A DNA stretch of 64,000 nt from Corynebacterium breve (lineage in GTDB: Bacteria > Actinomycetota > Actinomycetes > Mycobacteriales > Mycobacteriaceae). Where the stretch lies: contig NZ_CP126969.1 of the NCBI RefSeq assembly GCF_030252165.1, positions 1,922,001 through 1,986,000 of the forward strand, written 5' to 3'. The notes below the pieces were generated by a model, which was not told the origin of the DNA, did not search any database, and saw nothing but the letters and a program-made list of their open reading frames with translations. Made by a program: the position numbers and the translations under genes. Below are positions 1 to 8,776 of this stretch, piece after piece. Every line of letters starts with the position of its first letter. Within the stretch, counting starts at the first letter, position 1.

Positions 1-608
1 TGAGGATCAAACCAGTCAGTGTCCATCCCTTGGTGCAGGCGCGCGATATCCCAGCCACCTTGTTCCGGGTGCCACGAGAATGCCTCGTTGTTCGTATTCA
101 ACCAGGCATTATCCACGGCCTCCACGCCCCACCGTTTGACTGCCGCGGGATAGTCAAGCGCTTCAAAACCATCGGACAGTCCGGGCATCTCTGCTGCCGC
201 GTCGAATGCGGGGCCGTCAACTGCCATAACCAGCAATCGTCGTGCCACTTCGAGCCCATGCTTACGAGCAGTCGCCGCAGCAGCCGGCAAATTGCCGTGC
301 GCCCAGACCGAAGCATCGGAACGCTGTTCCAGCACCCGACTAAGGATCTCACTCGCTAGGCCTTGACGACGAGCATCAGGCGCGACTACCAGCTCCACTC
401 CCCCATCCGGTGCGAGGGCCGCCACGGCCTTGTCTTCTACCACAAGGTGCTGGTGGGCCAACGCTTCGTCGCCAAGCCCGCGCAAAAACGCCTCGGAAAA
501 GGGCGCAACCTTATCGTGGCACTCCGCCCGTTCAATGAGCGCGAGAGCCCGCTGACGCTGATCTGCATGCTGCGGAAGCTGAAGGGAAAGGATCTCGGAA
601 TTCGTCAT
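1..608 (-). CDS. mshD: Mycothiol synthase MshD, 3' end beyond the window
   Basis: Acetyltransferase for the last step of mycothiol synthesis (acetyl-CoA + Cys-GlcN-Ins), in the cytosol. About 202 N-terminal residues are visible; the frame is open to the left edge, so the C-terminal catalytic GNAT domain is missing. The N-terminal GNAT half shows an acetyl-CoA-loop-like segment VAPDARRQGLASEI, and near the cut lies NNEAFSWHPEQGGW, which is characteristic of MshD. The start is the ATG read leftward from 608, opening MTNSEILSLQL. It is divergent from the LmeA-like gene with under 30 bp between them. The family call rests on motifs; another tandem-GNAT acetyltransferase is less likely. Confidence 0.82.
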   Translation of the reverse strand, partial: MTNSEILSLQLPQHADQRQRALALIERAECHDKVAPFSEAFLRGLGDEALAHQHLVVEDKAVAALAPDGGVELVVAPDARRQGLASEILSRVLEQRSDASVWAHGNLPAAAATARKHGLEVARRLLVMAVDGPAFDAAAEMPGLSDGFEALDYPAAVKRWGVEAVDNAWLNTNNEAFSWHPEQGGWDIARLHQGMDTDWFDP

Positions 609-636
609 GCACCCAGGTTACGGTACAAATAGAAGA

Positions 637-1434
637 GTGAAGCCAGAAACATTCCTTCGTCGATCAGCGCGCTTCTACGGAACCCTCTTGACCGTAGTAG
701 TCGTAGTGTGCGCGCTGTGGCTCGTCGATAGTGTGACAGCTGCTCGAGTGGAGTCTCGCCTGGCCAAGTCCGTCGTAGAGGATTCGCAGCTGGTAGCCAC
801 GCCCAAGGTCTATGTGGGCGGGCACCCCTTTGCCCAGGTGCTGCTGACGAACAAGATCCCGAATATTAGCGTCGATGCGCTGGACGTTGATATTAAGGAC
901 TTGGGAATCGTCAATGCCTCTACCTCGATCTATAACGTGGACATCCCCGCTTCCAAGGCATACGCTGGCGATATCGTCGGACGCCAGGCGGAGCTGATCA
1001 AACGCACAATTAGCCTCGATGGGGTGGCTATGGGTCAATTTCTGGGTATGACAGACTTGGATATCTCCAATCCGTACGATATTTCCCCAGGTGGTGGCGT
1101 TGCTAGCGAGGCACAACTAGCGGGTACGCTGCCGGGCACCAACACGAAGTCAACAGTCATCGTGACGCTGCGTCTCGATGGCTCAAAGTTCAGGATGGAG
1201 CCGGTAGAAATCGTCGAGTCTGAAGAGCCCGCCAGCTTAGTACAGAAGGGCTACACGCTGGAGTTCGATACCCGTGAGCTTCCATTGGCCACAAAGGCAA
1301 GCTTAGTCGAGCTTTCAGGAGGCTCCATTAAATTTGAAGCAGAGCGACGCAACGTCACATTGCAATCGAGCGATTTAACGCCGGTGGAAACTGGGCATTC
1401 TGAGTTCACCGACTACGCTAGTGAACATGAGTGA
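637..1434 (+). CDS. LmeA-like DUF2993 phospholipid-binding protein
   Basis: About 265 residues. An N-terminal hydrophobic segment (residues ~9-32, FYGTLLTVVVVVCALWLVD) would anchor or export the protein. The rest is beta-rich, as in the LmeA/DUF2993 family of envelope lipid-binding proteins, which in mycobacteria takes part in lipomannan elongation. I chose the GTG at 637. An in-frame ATG at 607 would overlap the divergent mshD start codon, and a TACAAA -10-like hexamer at 624-629 would place transcription start at the GTG (leaderless). The next gene starts inside its last codons, so the two are probably co-transcribed. The function is inferred from the family only. Confidence 0.75.
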   Translation: MKPETFLRRSARFYGTLLTVVVVVCALWLVDSVTAARVESRLAKSVVEDSQLVATPKVYVGGHPFAQVLLTNKIPNISVDALDVDIKDLGIVNASTSIYNVDIPASKAYAGDIVGRQAELIKRTISLDGVAMGQFLGMTDLDISNPYDISPGGGVASEAQLAGTLPGTNTKSTVIVTLRLDGSKFRMEPVEIVESEEPASLVQKGYTLEFDTRELPLATKASLVELSGGSIKFEAERRNVTLQSSDLTPVETGHSEFTDYASEHE

Positions 1435-2083
1435 TGGAACAACAAGCAATACTTCTGACGAATCCCAACCCTTGAATGGAAATGACGCCGTCAACCTCGC
1501 CGCCGAGCAATCCCAGGGCACTGCACATCGCAACATCCCCGCACTGGGTCTCGACGAGCTTCCATTGCACGACGACACTGCAAACCTCCGCCAAGGCCCG
1601 AGCCTGCATGACGGCCTTTTAGCCCTCCTTCCGCTCGTAGGCGTATGGCAAGGTACCGGTCAGGGCAACGAAGACGGCAAGGACTACTCCTTTGGCCAGC
1701 AACTTGTGATCGCCCACGACGGTGAGAACTATTTGCGCTTCGATTCCCGCATTTGGCGGATGGACGATAACGGCGCCTCCACCGGTGCCGACCAGCGCGA
1801 AACCGGATTCTGGCGCATCAACCTCAAAGATGAAATCGAGGTCACCTTGACTAACACTCGCGGTCTAGTCGAGATCCTCTACGGCGAGCCGATGAATGAG
1901 CGCGCCTGGCAGCTCGAGAGCGCTTCCACCATTGTGACAGCGTCCGGCCCCGAAGCCCACGGCCCTGGCAAGCGACTCTACGGCTTGATGCCAGATAACA
2001 GCCTCGGCTGGGTCGACGAGCGCGTAGTCGACGGCGAGCTCACCCCATATATGTCTGCCCAACTCAAACGCATCGCGGGCTAG
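1421..2083 (+). CDS. Nitrobindin-like FABP/heme-binding domain protein
   Basis: About 220 residues, with a low-complexity N-terminal ~60 followed by a beta-barrel domain. The entry motif GVWQGTGQG near residue 69 is the GxWxGxG signature of nitrobindins (DUF1794/THAP4-like), which bind heme b and isomerise peroxynitrite. The FGQQL and YLRFDSRIWRM strands also fit the family. The GTG at 1421 overlaps the upstream stop by 14 bases; an ATG at 1427 overlaps by 8. Either arrangement suggests translational coupling to the LmeA-like gene. The axial histidine cannot be assigned by eye, so heme binding is inferred. Confidence 0.82.
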   Translation: MNMSDGTTSNTSDESQPLNGNDAVNLAAEQSQGTAHRNIPALGLDELPLHDDTANLRQGPSLHDGLLALLPLVGVWQGTGQGNEDGKDYSFGQQLVIAHDGENYLRFDSRIWRMDDNGASTGADQRETGFWRINLKDEIEVTLTNTRGLVEILYGEPMNERAWQLESASTIVTASGPEAHGPGKRLYGLMPDNSLGWVDERVVDGELTPYMSAQLKRIAG

Positions 2084-2095
2084 GCTGGATGGCGC

Positions 2096-3043
2096 CTAGG
2101 ACAGCTTCGCGTCCATAGCGGCATTGATCAGTGCTCGTATCTCTGCTTCATTGCTGGGTGCGGGCATTTTTTCATCGTCGATCCGCGTCATCCGCACCGC
2201 CATGCGCACCGAGCTGACCAACCACACCGACTCTGCTTTGAGTAGGTCATCCAAGTACACGTCGCGCATCTTGCAGCGCCAGCCCTTTTCAGTGGCGTAG
2301 TCAAAGATCGCTTTCTGAGTTGTACCTTGAAGCACTTGGCCCCCTGCAGTTGGAGTGCGTAGCCGTTCGCCCTTTTTCACCACGATCACCGTCGACGTCG
2401 CACCCTCAAGGACTTGGCTCGTTTTCGGGTCGATGTAGATCACATCATCAAAATCATGCTGCTTTGCCCACCGCAGCGCGGCCATGTTTGCCGCATAGTT
2501 CAAAGTCTTGGCTCCCACGGCCATCCAGGGAGCGCTTTCCGACGACTTCCCCGCCTCGGAGACATCCTGCGTGATCGAATATCCCCGAGGAGCTGTCATC
2601 ACTTTGACTCCGCGTTTGCGCTGATCGATAACCTCCGCATCAATGTCGCGAAGCGTCAGCCAGGCAGTGGGCACACCGGTCGATTGCCGACCGCGCGTGT
2701 ACGTCCACGTACATTTTGCATCAGGCAGTTCCTTTCCTTGGGAGATCCCACGGTCGTGGATGAAATCATTGATCGCTTCCCGAGTGGCATCGATCCACTG
2801 TTCTTTTTTCGGCTCCGGCAAGTCGAGCAACCGGGCCGACCGGGCGAACCGTTTAAAATGCGCGTCTAGATTTGCGGGGCGTCCACCTCGGACGAGCACG
2901 GTCTCGAATACACCGTCGCCCCGAGTCACCGCGGCATCGTCCCAGAAGATATGAGGCAGGTTGGCGTTTTGCCTGCGCACGGATCCCCCGAAAGGCTCAA
3001 TGATGTAGATGACTGGCTGCGGAGGAAGCTGACTTATGCCCAT
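2096..3043 (-). CDS. Class IV PLP aminotransferase, probable aminodeoxychorismate lyase
   Basis: 315 residues with a fold-type IV PLP enzyme pattern: TRGDGVFETVLVRGG near the N-terminus, a candidate PLP lysine in VGAKTLNYAANMAALRWA, and LEGATSTVIVV toward the C-terminus. Corynebacterial members are usually annotated as 4-amino-4-deoxychorismate lyase (PabC), which makes p-aminobenzoate for folate. That fits the divergent folate-dependent YgfZ gene next door. A branched-chain or D-amino-acid aminotransferase of the same fold cannot be ruled out. It converges on the nitrobindin gene 12 bp away. Confidence 0.8.
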   Translation of the reverse strand: MGISQLPPQPVIYIIEPFGGSVRRQNANLPHIFWDDAAVTRGDGVFETVLVRGGRPANLDAHFKRFARSARLLDLPEPKKEQWIDATREAINDFIHDRGISQGKELPDAKCTWTYTRGRQSTGVPTAWLTLRDIDAEVIDQRKRGVKVMTAPRGYSITQDVSEAGKSSESAPWMAVGAKTLNYAANMAALRWAKQHDFDDVIYIDPKTSQVLEGATSTVIVVKKGERLRTPTAGGQVLQGTTQKAIFDYATEKGWRCKMRDVYLDDLLKAESVWLVSSVRMAVRMTRIDDEKMPAPSNEAEIRALINAAMDAKLS

Positions 3044-3096
3044 GACCCCCTATTATGCCTAGTTCTTCCTAGTTTGTTCGGGCTACGATCGAACCT

Positions 3097-4197
3097 GTGA
3101 CCAACTCGATCTCTCAAACCCCGTCCTATACATCTCCCCTTTTGAAGCGACCAGGAGCCGCCCCGCTTGCCGACGACTCCCTCGTCGATTCCCAGGGTGT
3201 CGCCTGGCACTATGGCGATCCCCTGGGTGAACAGCGCGCAATCGACGGTGGAGCGGCAGTCATCGACCGGTCACACCGACGCGTTGTCGCCATTACCGGC
3301 GACGACGCCGCTACTTTCCTGAACAACCTGCTCACCCAAAAGCTCGACAATGCCGCCGACGGATTCTCCGCTGATGCGCTCGATCTCAATATCCAGGGTC
3401 ATATCCTGCACCAGTGCTCCGTGACTCGCGCGGGCGACACTTTCTATCTAGATATGCCCTCCTACATCTTCGAGCCTTTCGTGGACTTTCTACAGAAGAT
3501 GATTTTCTGGTCCCAGGTTGACATCACAGAGAAAGATCTAGGAATCCTCACCTTGTTAGGCACCGAGCGTCCGCTTATCGACGACCTTCCCGCCGCATAC
3601 TCCCGCGTGGTCGATTGGGACGGAGTGGCGCGCATCGATCTCGCTGTGGCGCGCGGTGACCTCGACGCGGTCGTCGACAAGCTTATACAGCGTGGCGCGA
3701 AGCTGGCTGGCCTGATGGCGTTTACAGCCGAGCGAGTGCGAGCGGGCGAACCGGAGCTGCGCGCCGATTTGGATGAGCGGTCTATCCCACACGAGATTCC
3801 GCGCTGGATTAATCGTGGAGAGAAAACGAGGGCGGTCCACCTCGAAAAGGGGTGCTACCGCGGACAAGAAACTGTGGCTCGGGTGGAAAACCTGGGTCGC
3901 TCCCCTCGGCTGCTGGTGTTGTTGCAGCTTGATGGGTCTGCGCCGGAAGATCCAGCGCCGGGATCGGACGTTACTTATGGGGGTCGCCGTATAGGTCGTC
4001 TGGGGACTGTCGTACACGATTGTGACTACGGTCCGATCGCGTTGGCATTGTTGAAGCGTTCGGCGATTGAGGCCGATGAACTGGCAATTAGTGGGGAATC
4101 TCCAGTATCAGCGAAGGTCGATGCCGACTTTCTGCCTGATGAAGAATCAACAAAAGCCGGAAGAGACGCTATCGCTAAGCTGAGAGGTCAGAACTAA
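3097..4197 (+). CDS. ygfZ: YgfZ/GcvT-family folate-binding protein
   Basis: 366 residues. The family signature KGCYRGQETVARV lies near residue 250, and an N-terminal GcvT-like domain carries VVAITGDDAATFLNNLLTQK. YgfZ/CAF17 proteins bind tetrahydrofolate and help iron-sulfur enzymes mature or recover from oxidation. The start is a GTG, set divergently 53 bp from the aminotransferase IV gene. The codons GTC-GTC-GAC-AAG-CTT at ~3670-3684 contain one of the repeated 12-mers described under findings, and GCTTATCGACGA occurs 97 bp earlier in the opposite orientation. Confidence 0.9.
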   Translation: MTNSISQTPSYTSPLLKRPGAAPLADDSLVDSQGVAWHYGDPLGEQRAIDGGAAVIDRSHRRVVAITGDDAATFLNNLLTQKLDNAADGFSADALDLNIQGHILHQCSVTRAGDTFYLDMPSYIFEPFVDFLQKMIFWSQVDITEKDLGILTLLGTERPLIDDLPAAYSRVVDWDGVARIDLAVARGDLDAVVDKLIQRGAKLAGLMAFTAERVRAGEPELRADLDERSIPHEIPRWINRGEKTRAVHLEKGCYRGQETVARVENLGRSPRLLVLLQLDGSAPEDPAPGSDVTYGGRRIGRLGTVVHDCDYGPIALALLKRSAIEADELAISGESPVSAKVDADFLPDEESTKAGRDAIAKLRGQN

Positions 4198-4342
4198 ACC
4201 CATTTCCGCTGTTCAAGGGTGGGGGAGGAATTTTTTTACGTTTCACGCTATTGTAAGTGACAGGAATACACACTGAATTGATAGCAGATGGGGCGCCCCG
4301 AATTCCCTGGCGCGCCCTCACACACCTCAAGGGGGTCACGCC

Positions 4343-4564
4343 ATGGGCCGCGGACGCGCCAAAGCAAAGCAGACCAAGGTTGCACGCCAGCTAAAGTACA
4401 ACACACCCGAGATGGACCTAGACTCGCTCCAACGCGAGCTTGCCGGTAAAGCACCGGCTCGTTCTTGGGACGATGATGACGACCAAGAGGAGTACGGGGT
4501 TGATGAACAATACGCAGACTATGCGGATTGGGACCCCGATCAAGACGACACTGGTCGTCGCTAG
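4343..4564 (+). CDS. DUF3073 family small protein
   Basis: 73 residues. The basic N-terminus (MGRGRAKAKQTKVARQLKY) and acidic C-terminus (DDDDDQEEY, DPDQDD) are typical of the actinobacterial DUF3073 family, whose function is unknown. A G-rich ribosome-binding site (GGGGGT) lies about 7 bases before the ATG. It stands alone, 145 bp after ygfZ, and is followed by a strong hairpin shared with the convergent purM. Confidence 0.88.
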   Translation: MGRGRAKAKQTKVARQLKYNTPEMDLDSLQRELAGKAPARSWDDDDDQEEYGVDEQYADYADWDPDQDDTGRR

Positions 4565-4586
4565 CTGCTAGTACCTGAAAATAGCT

Positions 4587-4620
4587 CACCCCGCCTCTCC
4601 CGTTCCTGGGAGGCGGGGTG
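4587..4620. terminator. Bidirectional terminator between DUF3073 gene and purM
   Basis: A perfect 11-bp stem pairs 4587-4597 (CACCCCGCCTC) with 4610-4620 (GAGGCGGGGTG) around a 12-base loop. It sits between convergent genes with moderately T-rich sequence on both flanks. Confidence 0.85.
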
Positions 4621-4638
4621 AAGTGCTTTCTTTCGCTT

Positions 4639-5715
4639 TTAGTACTTCGGGTGCTGCCCGGTGAGGATGGCTCGGAAGTCCTCGCCCTCTTCGGCAGAGC
4701 GGACCTGGCCCAGCTCCCAGCACTCAACGTGGCGCGCAGTAAGCATCGCCAGTGCGCGGTCGCGATCCTTCGGCGAGACAACAGCAACCATGCCGACGCC
4801 CATATTGAAGGTCTTTTCCATCTCCAGCTGTTCGACCTTGCCCAGCGATTCAATGGTGCGGAAGATCTGCTGTGGGGTCCAGCTTGCGCGGTTCATCTCG
4901 GCGACCATTCCCTCTGGGATGATGCGCTCCATGTTGCCGACCAAGCCACCGCCGGTGACGTGGCAGAAAGTACGCACCTCGCACTCGGCAACCAAGGCGA
5001 GACAGTCCTGGGCGTAGATGCGGGTCGGCTCGAGCAGCTCTTCACCGAGGGTACGGCCGAGTTCATCCATGTATGCATCCACCGGAAGACCAGCCTGGTC
5101 GAACAGAACGTGGCGGGCCAGTGAATAACCGTTGGAGTGCAGTCCGGACGAGCCCATGCCGATAATGATGTCGCCAACTCGGACCTTGTCTGGGCCGAGC
5201 AGTTCGTCAGCTTCCACCACGCCGACCGCGGTTGCAGAGATGTCGTAGTCGTCCTCGCCCATTACGCCAGGGTGCTCGGCGGTCTCGCCGCCGAGGAGTG
5301 CACAACCAGCCTGGACGCAGCCCTCGGCCACGCCCGAGACGATCTCTGCGATCTTCTCAGGGACAACCTTGCCGATCGCGATGTAATCCTGCAGGAACAG
5401 CGGTTCGGCGCCACAAACTACCAAATCGTCCACGCACATTGCCACCAAGTCGATGCCGATGGTGTCGTGCTTATCCATTGCTTGGGCCACGACCAACTTG
5501 GTACCCACGCCATCGGAACCCGCAGCCAGTAGTGGCTCGCGGTACTTTCCAAGTGCGAAGAGGCCGGCGAAACCGCCAATGCCGCCGCGAACCTCGGGAC
5601 GAGTTGCGCGCTTCGCGTGCTGCGCGAGCAGCTCGACTGCACGGTCGCCTTCTTCGATAGACACACCGGCTGCTGCGTAGGAAGCGCCCTGATCGGAGTT
5701 TTTAGGAGTGGTCAT
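4639..5715 (-). CDS. purM: Phosphoribosylformylglycinamidine cyclo-ligase PurM (AIR synthetase)
   Basis: 358 residues, family-typical length. It catalyses the ATP-dependent cyclisation of FGAM to AIR in de novo purine synthesis. Visible motifs are the nucleotide-binding SDGVGTK, CALLGGETAEHPGVM and FCHVTGGGLVGNMERI. It starts 5 bp downstream of the purF stop, so the two form an operon transcribed leftward. No truncation is seen. Confidence 0.97.
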   Translation of the reverse strand: MTTPKNSDQGASYAAAGVSIEEGDRAVELLAQHAKRATRPEVRGGIGGFAGLFALGKYREPLLAAGSDGVGTKLVVAQAMDKHDTIGIDLVAMCVDDLVVCGAEPLFLQDYIAIGKVVPEKIAEIVSGVAEGCVQAGCALLGGETAEHPGVMGEDDYDISATAVGVVEADELLGPDKVRVGDIIIGMGSSGLHSNGYSLARHVLFDQAGLPVDAYMDELGRTLGEELLEPTRIYAQDCLALVAECEVRTFCHVTGGGLVGNMERIIPEGMVAEMNRASWTPQQIFRTIESLGKVEQLEMEKTFNMGVGMVAVVSPKDRDRALAMLTARHVECWELGQVRSAEEGEDFRAILTGQHPKY

Positions 5716-5720
5716 TGAGA

Positions 5721-7229
5721 CTAGTTGCCTTTCTTGATCCTGCGGACTGCGTCAGCATTTGGGTTGCCCGTTGGAAGGCCCAGCGGGTAGTGGCCATCAA
5801 AGCAAGCGGAGCAGAAAGAATCGCCTGGTTGATTGGTGGAAGCGATCATGTCCTCGGAGGAGACAAAGCCGAGTGAATCCGCGCCGATCGCGTGGCGGAT
5901 GGATTCAATCATCGATTCTTCATCGGTGGCGTCGCCATTATTCGCGATGAGCTCACCTGGGCTTGCAAAGTCGATGCCGTAGAAGCACGGCCACTTCACA
6001 GGCGGGGATGCGATACGAACGTGAACCTCGGCAGCGCCCGCCTCTCGCAGCATGCGGATCAGCGCGCGCTGAGTGTTGCCACGCACGATGGAGTCATCGA
6101 CAACAATGAGGCGCTTTCCTTCAATCACGGCGCGGACTGGGTTCAGCTTTAGTCGGATGCCTAGCTGTCGCAACGTCTGCGATGGCTGAATGAATGTGCG
6201 ACCCACGTACGCGTTTTTCATCAGGCCTTGGCCAAATGGAATGCCGGATTCGCGGGCGTATCCCACAGCCGCCGGGGTTCCTGACTCCGGGACGGGCATG
6301 ACAAGGTCACCTTCGGCAGGATGGCTGCGCGCTAGACGACGACCAATGTTGATGCGGGTGGCATTGACCGATTGGTCAGCGATAACCGAGTCTGGACGAG
6401 CCAGATAAACGTACTCGAAAACACACGTTGCAGGGGTTGGGTCGGCGAATTTCTCCGAGCGCACCCCCGCCTCGTCGATTGCAACGAGCTCGCCCGGTTC
6501 GATATCGCGGACGAAAGAGGCACCAACAATATCCAACGCTGCGGTCTCACTAGCGACGACCCAGCCGTTCTCCAACTTGCCCAGACTCAACGGACGCACG
6601 CCGTGCGGGTCTCGGGCGGCGTAAAGGGTGTGGCCGTCGGTCATGACTAGGCAGTACGCGCCGCGCAGGCGCGGGAGCAGGCTGCGGGCGGCGTCGAAAA
6701 GCGTCTTGTCGTGGTCAATGTCGGCCGCGAGGAGCGCCGAGAGCACCGTACTATCCGACGATGAGCCCTGCCCATCGACACCTGTGTCGCGCAGCAGCTT
6801 CCGCTCGATGGCTTCGTCGCGAAGCTCAACGTAGTTGGTGAGGTTGCCGTTGTGGCCGAGGGCGATATCGGTGCCGTCGACTGCGGAGCGGAAAATCGGC
6901 TGAACGTTTTCCCAGCTGGTGGAACCTGCCGTGGAGTAACGGGTATGGCCGATTGCTACGTTGCCTTGCAAAGCGCCCAGGGTTGGCTCGTCGAAAACCT
7001 GCGAAACCAATCCTGTGTCTTTGAAAACAACGATGCGGTCGCCGTCACCGGCTGCGATGCCGGCGCCTTCCTGTCCGCGATGTTGGAGGGCGAAAAGCCC
7101 AAAGTACGTGAGTTTGGCAACCTCTTCGCCCGGGGCCCAAACACCGAACACGCCGCATTCTTCGCGTGGTTCTGATTCAGGTTGATCGTTCAAAGGGGCA
7201 CCACTAGCCATGACATCGGTGTTGTGCAC
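5721..7229 (-). CDS. purF: Amidophosphoribosyltransferase PurF
   Basis: 502 residues. This is the first committed step of purine synthesis (PRPP + glutamine to phosphoribosylamine). A propeptide of ~24 residues precedes the catalytic cysteine in REECGVFGVW, as in the Bacillus-type enzyme. The PRPP site is RLIVVDDSIVRGNTQRAL near residue 370, and CSAC near the C-terminus matches the iron-sulfur cluster ligands of that subclass. It is the promoter-proximal gene of purF-purM. No PurR-like site is recognisable in the short space before the SCP2 gene. Confidence 0.97.
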   Translation of the reverse strand: MHNTDVMASGAPLNDQPESEPREECGVFGVWAPGEEVAKLTYFGLFALQHRGQEGAGIAAGDGDRIVVFKDTGLVSQVFDEPTLGALQGNVAIGHTRYSTAGSTSWENVQPIFRSAVDGTDIALGHNGNLTNYVELRDEAIERKLLRDTGVDGQGSSSDSTVLSALLAADIDHDKTLFDAARSLLPRLRGAYCLVMTDGHTLYAARDPHGVRPLSLGKLENGWVVASETAALDIVGASFVRDIEPGELVAIDEAGVRSEKFADPTPATCVFEYVYLARPDSVIADQSVNATRINIGRRLARSHPAEGDLVMPVPESGTPAAVGYARESGIPFGQGLMKNAYVGRTFIQPSQTLRQLGIRLKLNPVRAVIEGKRLIVVDDSIVRGNTQRALIRMLREAGAAEVHVRIASPPVKWPCFYGIDFASPGELIANNGDATDEESMIESIRHAIGADSLGFVSSEDMIASTNQPGDSFCSACFDGHYPLGLPTGNPNADAVRRIKKGN

Positions 7230-7258
7230 GTTCTTTACCTTAGTGGATTAATGCCCAC

Positions 7259-7642
7259 TCAGAAACTAATCACCGGCAAAGCCTGCGTGATTTCTGCAGC
7301 ACGACTGCCCGAAGCATCGATTTTCCCAGCGTGAAGGGCATCTTCAAAGCTCACTTGCCCGGTTGCCACGCGCAGCCAAGTCTGGGGGTCCATTTCCACA
7401 ACGTTCGGGGGTGTGCCACGCGTATGTCGGGGGCCTTCAACACATTGAATCGCCACAAACGGGGGTACTCGAAGTTCTACAGTATGCCCTGGCAGTTCTG
7501 CCTCTACGGCACGCACTGTGCGACGCACCGCGTTGGCAAGCAGCCCACGCGCTGGTCGTTCAGTGTTTTCCGGCGCTAGAATCCAGTCCTTCACCGCTTC
7601 GACGGCCCGACGCGTCTCGGCGGGATCATGTTTTGAGACCAT
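7259..7642 (-). CDS. Sterol-carrier (SCP2-like) family protein
   Basis: 127 residues from the ATG read leftward from 7642 (MVSKHDPAETRR). The frame extends further upstream, but that part would run into the divergent thioesterase gene. The pattern VELRVPPFVAIQCVEGP with RGTPPNVVEMDPQTWLRVATG is that of small actinobacterial SCP2-like proteins found next to purF. They probably bind a lipid or hydrophobic ligand; no catalytic residues are evident. It lies 29 bp upstream of purF on the same strand and may share its transcript. Confidence 0.8.
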   Translation of the reverse strand: MVSKHDPAETRRAVEAVKDWILAPENTERPARGLLANAVRRTVRAVEAELPGHTVELRVPPFVAIQCVEGPRHTRGTPPNVVEMDPQTWLRVATGQVSFEDALHAGKIDASGSRAAEITQALPVISF

Positions 7643-7720
7643 AGTCACTATTCTAGGAACACAACTGTAGAACGTATCTTTAGACCTCACGCCGTTAAGA
7701 GAAAGACATAGGTAGCCCGC

Positions 7721-8728
7721 ATGCCGAACACTCCAGTGCCGACGACCAAATCGCCTTCCGTCACCCTGCGCTTCATGGCTGCGCCGACCGACGTCATCGT
7801 TGCCGGCGCCCATGGTGTCTCTGGCGGTCGCGTCCTGGAATGGATCGATAAGGCAGCTTACGCTTGCGCGGTGCAGTGGTCATCGACGTACTGCGTTACC
7901 GCTTACGTGGGACATATCCACTTCACTCGCCCGATTCCGTCGGGGCACATGGTTGAGGTTCGATCTCGTATCGCGATGACCGGGCGCAGCTCGATGCACA
8001 TCGTGAACGAGGTCCTGTCCGCAGACCCACGTGAAGGAGTGTTCACCCGCGCCTGCGATTGCTTGGTCATTTTCGTCGCTAAGGACCCTGCAACCGGCAA
8101 ATCCACCCCGGTACCTGAATTCACGCCGACTACCGACGAGGAAAAGCGCGTTGAGGAAGCTGCAAAGTCTCGCATCGAGCTGCGCAAGGCGATCGAGGAG
8201 GAAATGCTGCACCAGACCTACGACGGCGAGTCTGAGGCACCACGAGTGATCCACCGCTTCTTGGCCAAGCCGACCGACGTGAACTGGGGAGGCAAGGTCC
8301 ACGGTGGCACCGCAATGGAATGGATCGATGAGGCCGGCTTGGCCTGCTCCATGGAGTGGTCGGGCGAGCGCACCGTGGCTGTGTACGCTGGCGGCATTCG
8401 CTTCTACACACCGATTTCTATCGGCGACCTCATCGAGGTGGATGCCCGCATGACTCGTACCGATGCCCGCAGCATGCATATCTCTGTCCACGTCCGCTCG
8501 GGCGACCCTCGAGGCGGTCGCGAGAACCTTAAGAACGCCATCCACGCGACGTTTACCTACATCGGCATCAGCGTGGACGGCGACCCGATCGGCGCGCGCC
8601 AGTTCATCCCTGCCACCGCGGAGGACAAGCGCCTAGCCCAGCACGCACTCACACTCAAGGAATTGCGTGCCGAGTATGCCCCGCTGCCCCTCACTCCACT
8701 TCAGGCTGCAAAACAGATCACAGATTAG
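7721..8728 (+). CDS. Tandem hotdog acyl-CoA thioesterase
   Basis: 335 residues built from two related hotdog domains. The first, ~residues 5-150, contains GGRVLEWIDKAAYACAVQWS. The second, ~175-320, contains GGTAMEWIDEAGLACSMEWS. Paired domains of this kind occur in acyl-CoA hydrolases of the ACOT7/YciA group, which release free fatty acid from acyl-CoA. The acidic catalytic residue is probably the D/E of the EWID helix in each half. It is transcribed divergently from the SCP2 gene; both concern lipid ligands. Confidence 0.88.
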   Translation: MPNTPVPTTKSPSVTLRFMAAPTDVIVAGAHGVSGGRVLEWIDKAAYACAVQWSSTYCVTAYVGHIHFTRPIPSGHMVEVRSRIAMTGRSSMHIVNEVLSADPREGVFTRACDCLVIFVAKDPATGKSTPVPEFTPTTDEEKRVEEAAKSRIELRKAIEEEMLHQTYDGESEAPRVIHRFLAKPTDVNWGGKVHGGTAMEWIDEAGLACSMEWSGERTVAVYAGGIRFYTPISIGDLIEVDARMTRTDARSMHISVHVRSGDPRGGRENLKNAIHATFTYIGISVDGDPIGARQFIPATAEDKRLAQHALTLKELRAEYAPLPLTPLQAAKQITD

Positions 8729-8740
8729 TTCATCGGCTGG

Positions 8741-8776
8741 ACCTGAAGTTAGACCTGAAGTTAGACCTGAAGTTAG
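8741..8776. repeat. Three exact 12-bp tandem copies spanning the trhA stop region
   Basis: ACCTGAAGTTAG occurs three times head to tail, between the thioesterase stop and trhA. Read on the minus strand the unit is CTAACTTCAGGT, and each copy carries the trhA stop codon TAA in the same frame. Confidence 0.97.

Noticed and set aside
4248..4853. 201-codon minus-strand frame over the DUF3073 gene and the purM end
   Set aside because: It crosses a terminator and two confident genes and has no family sequence.
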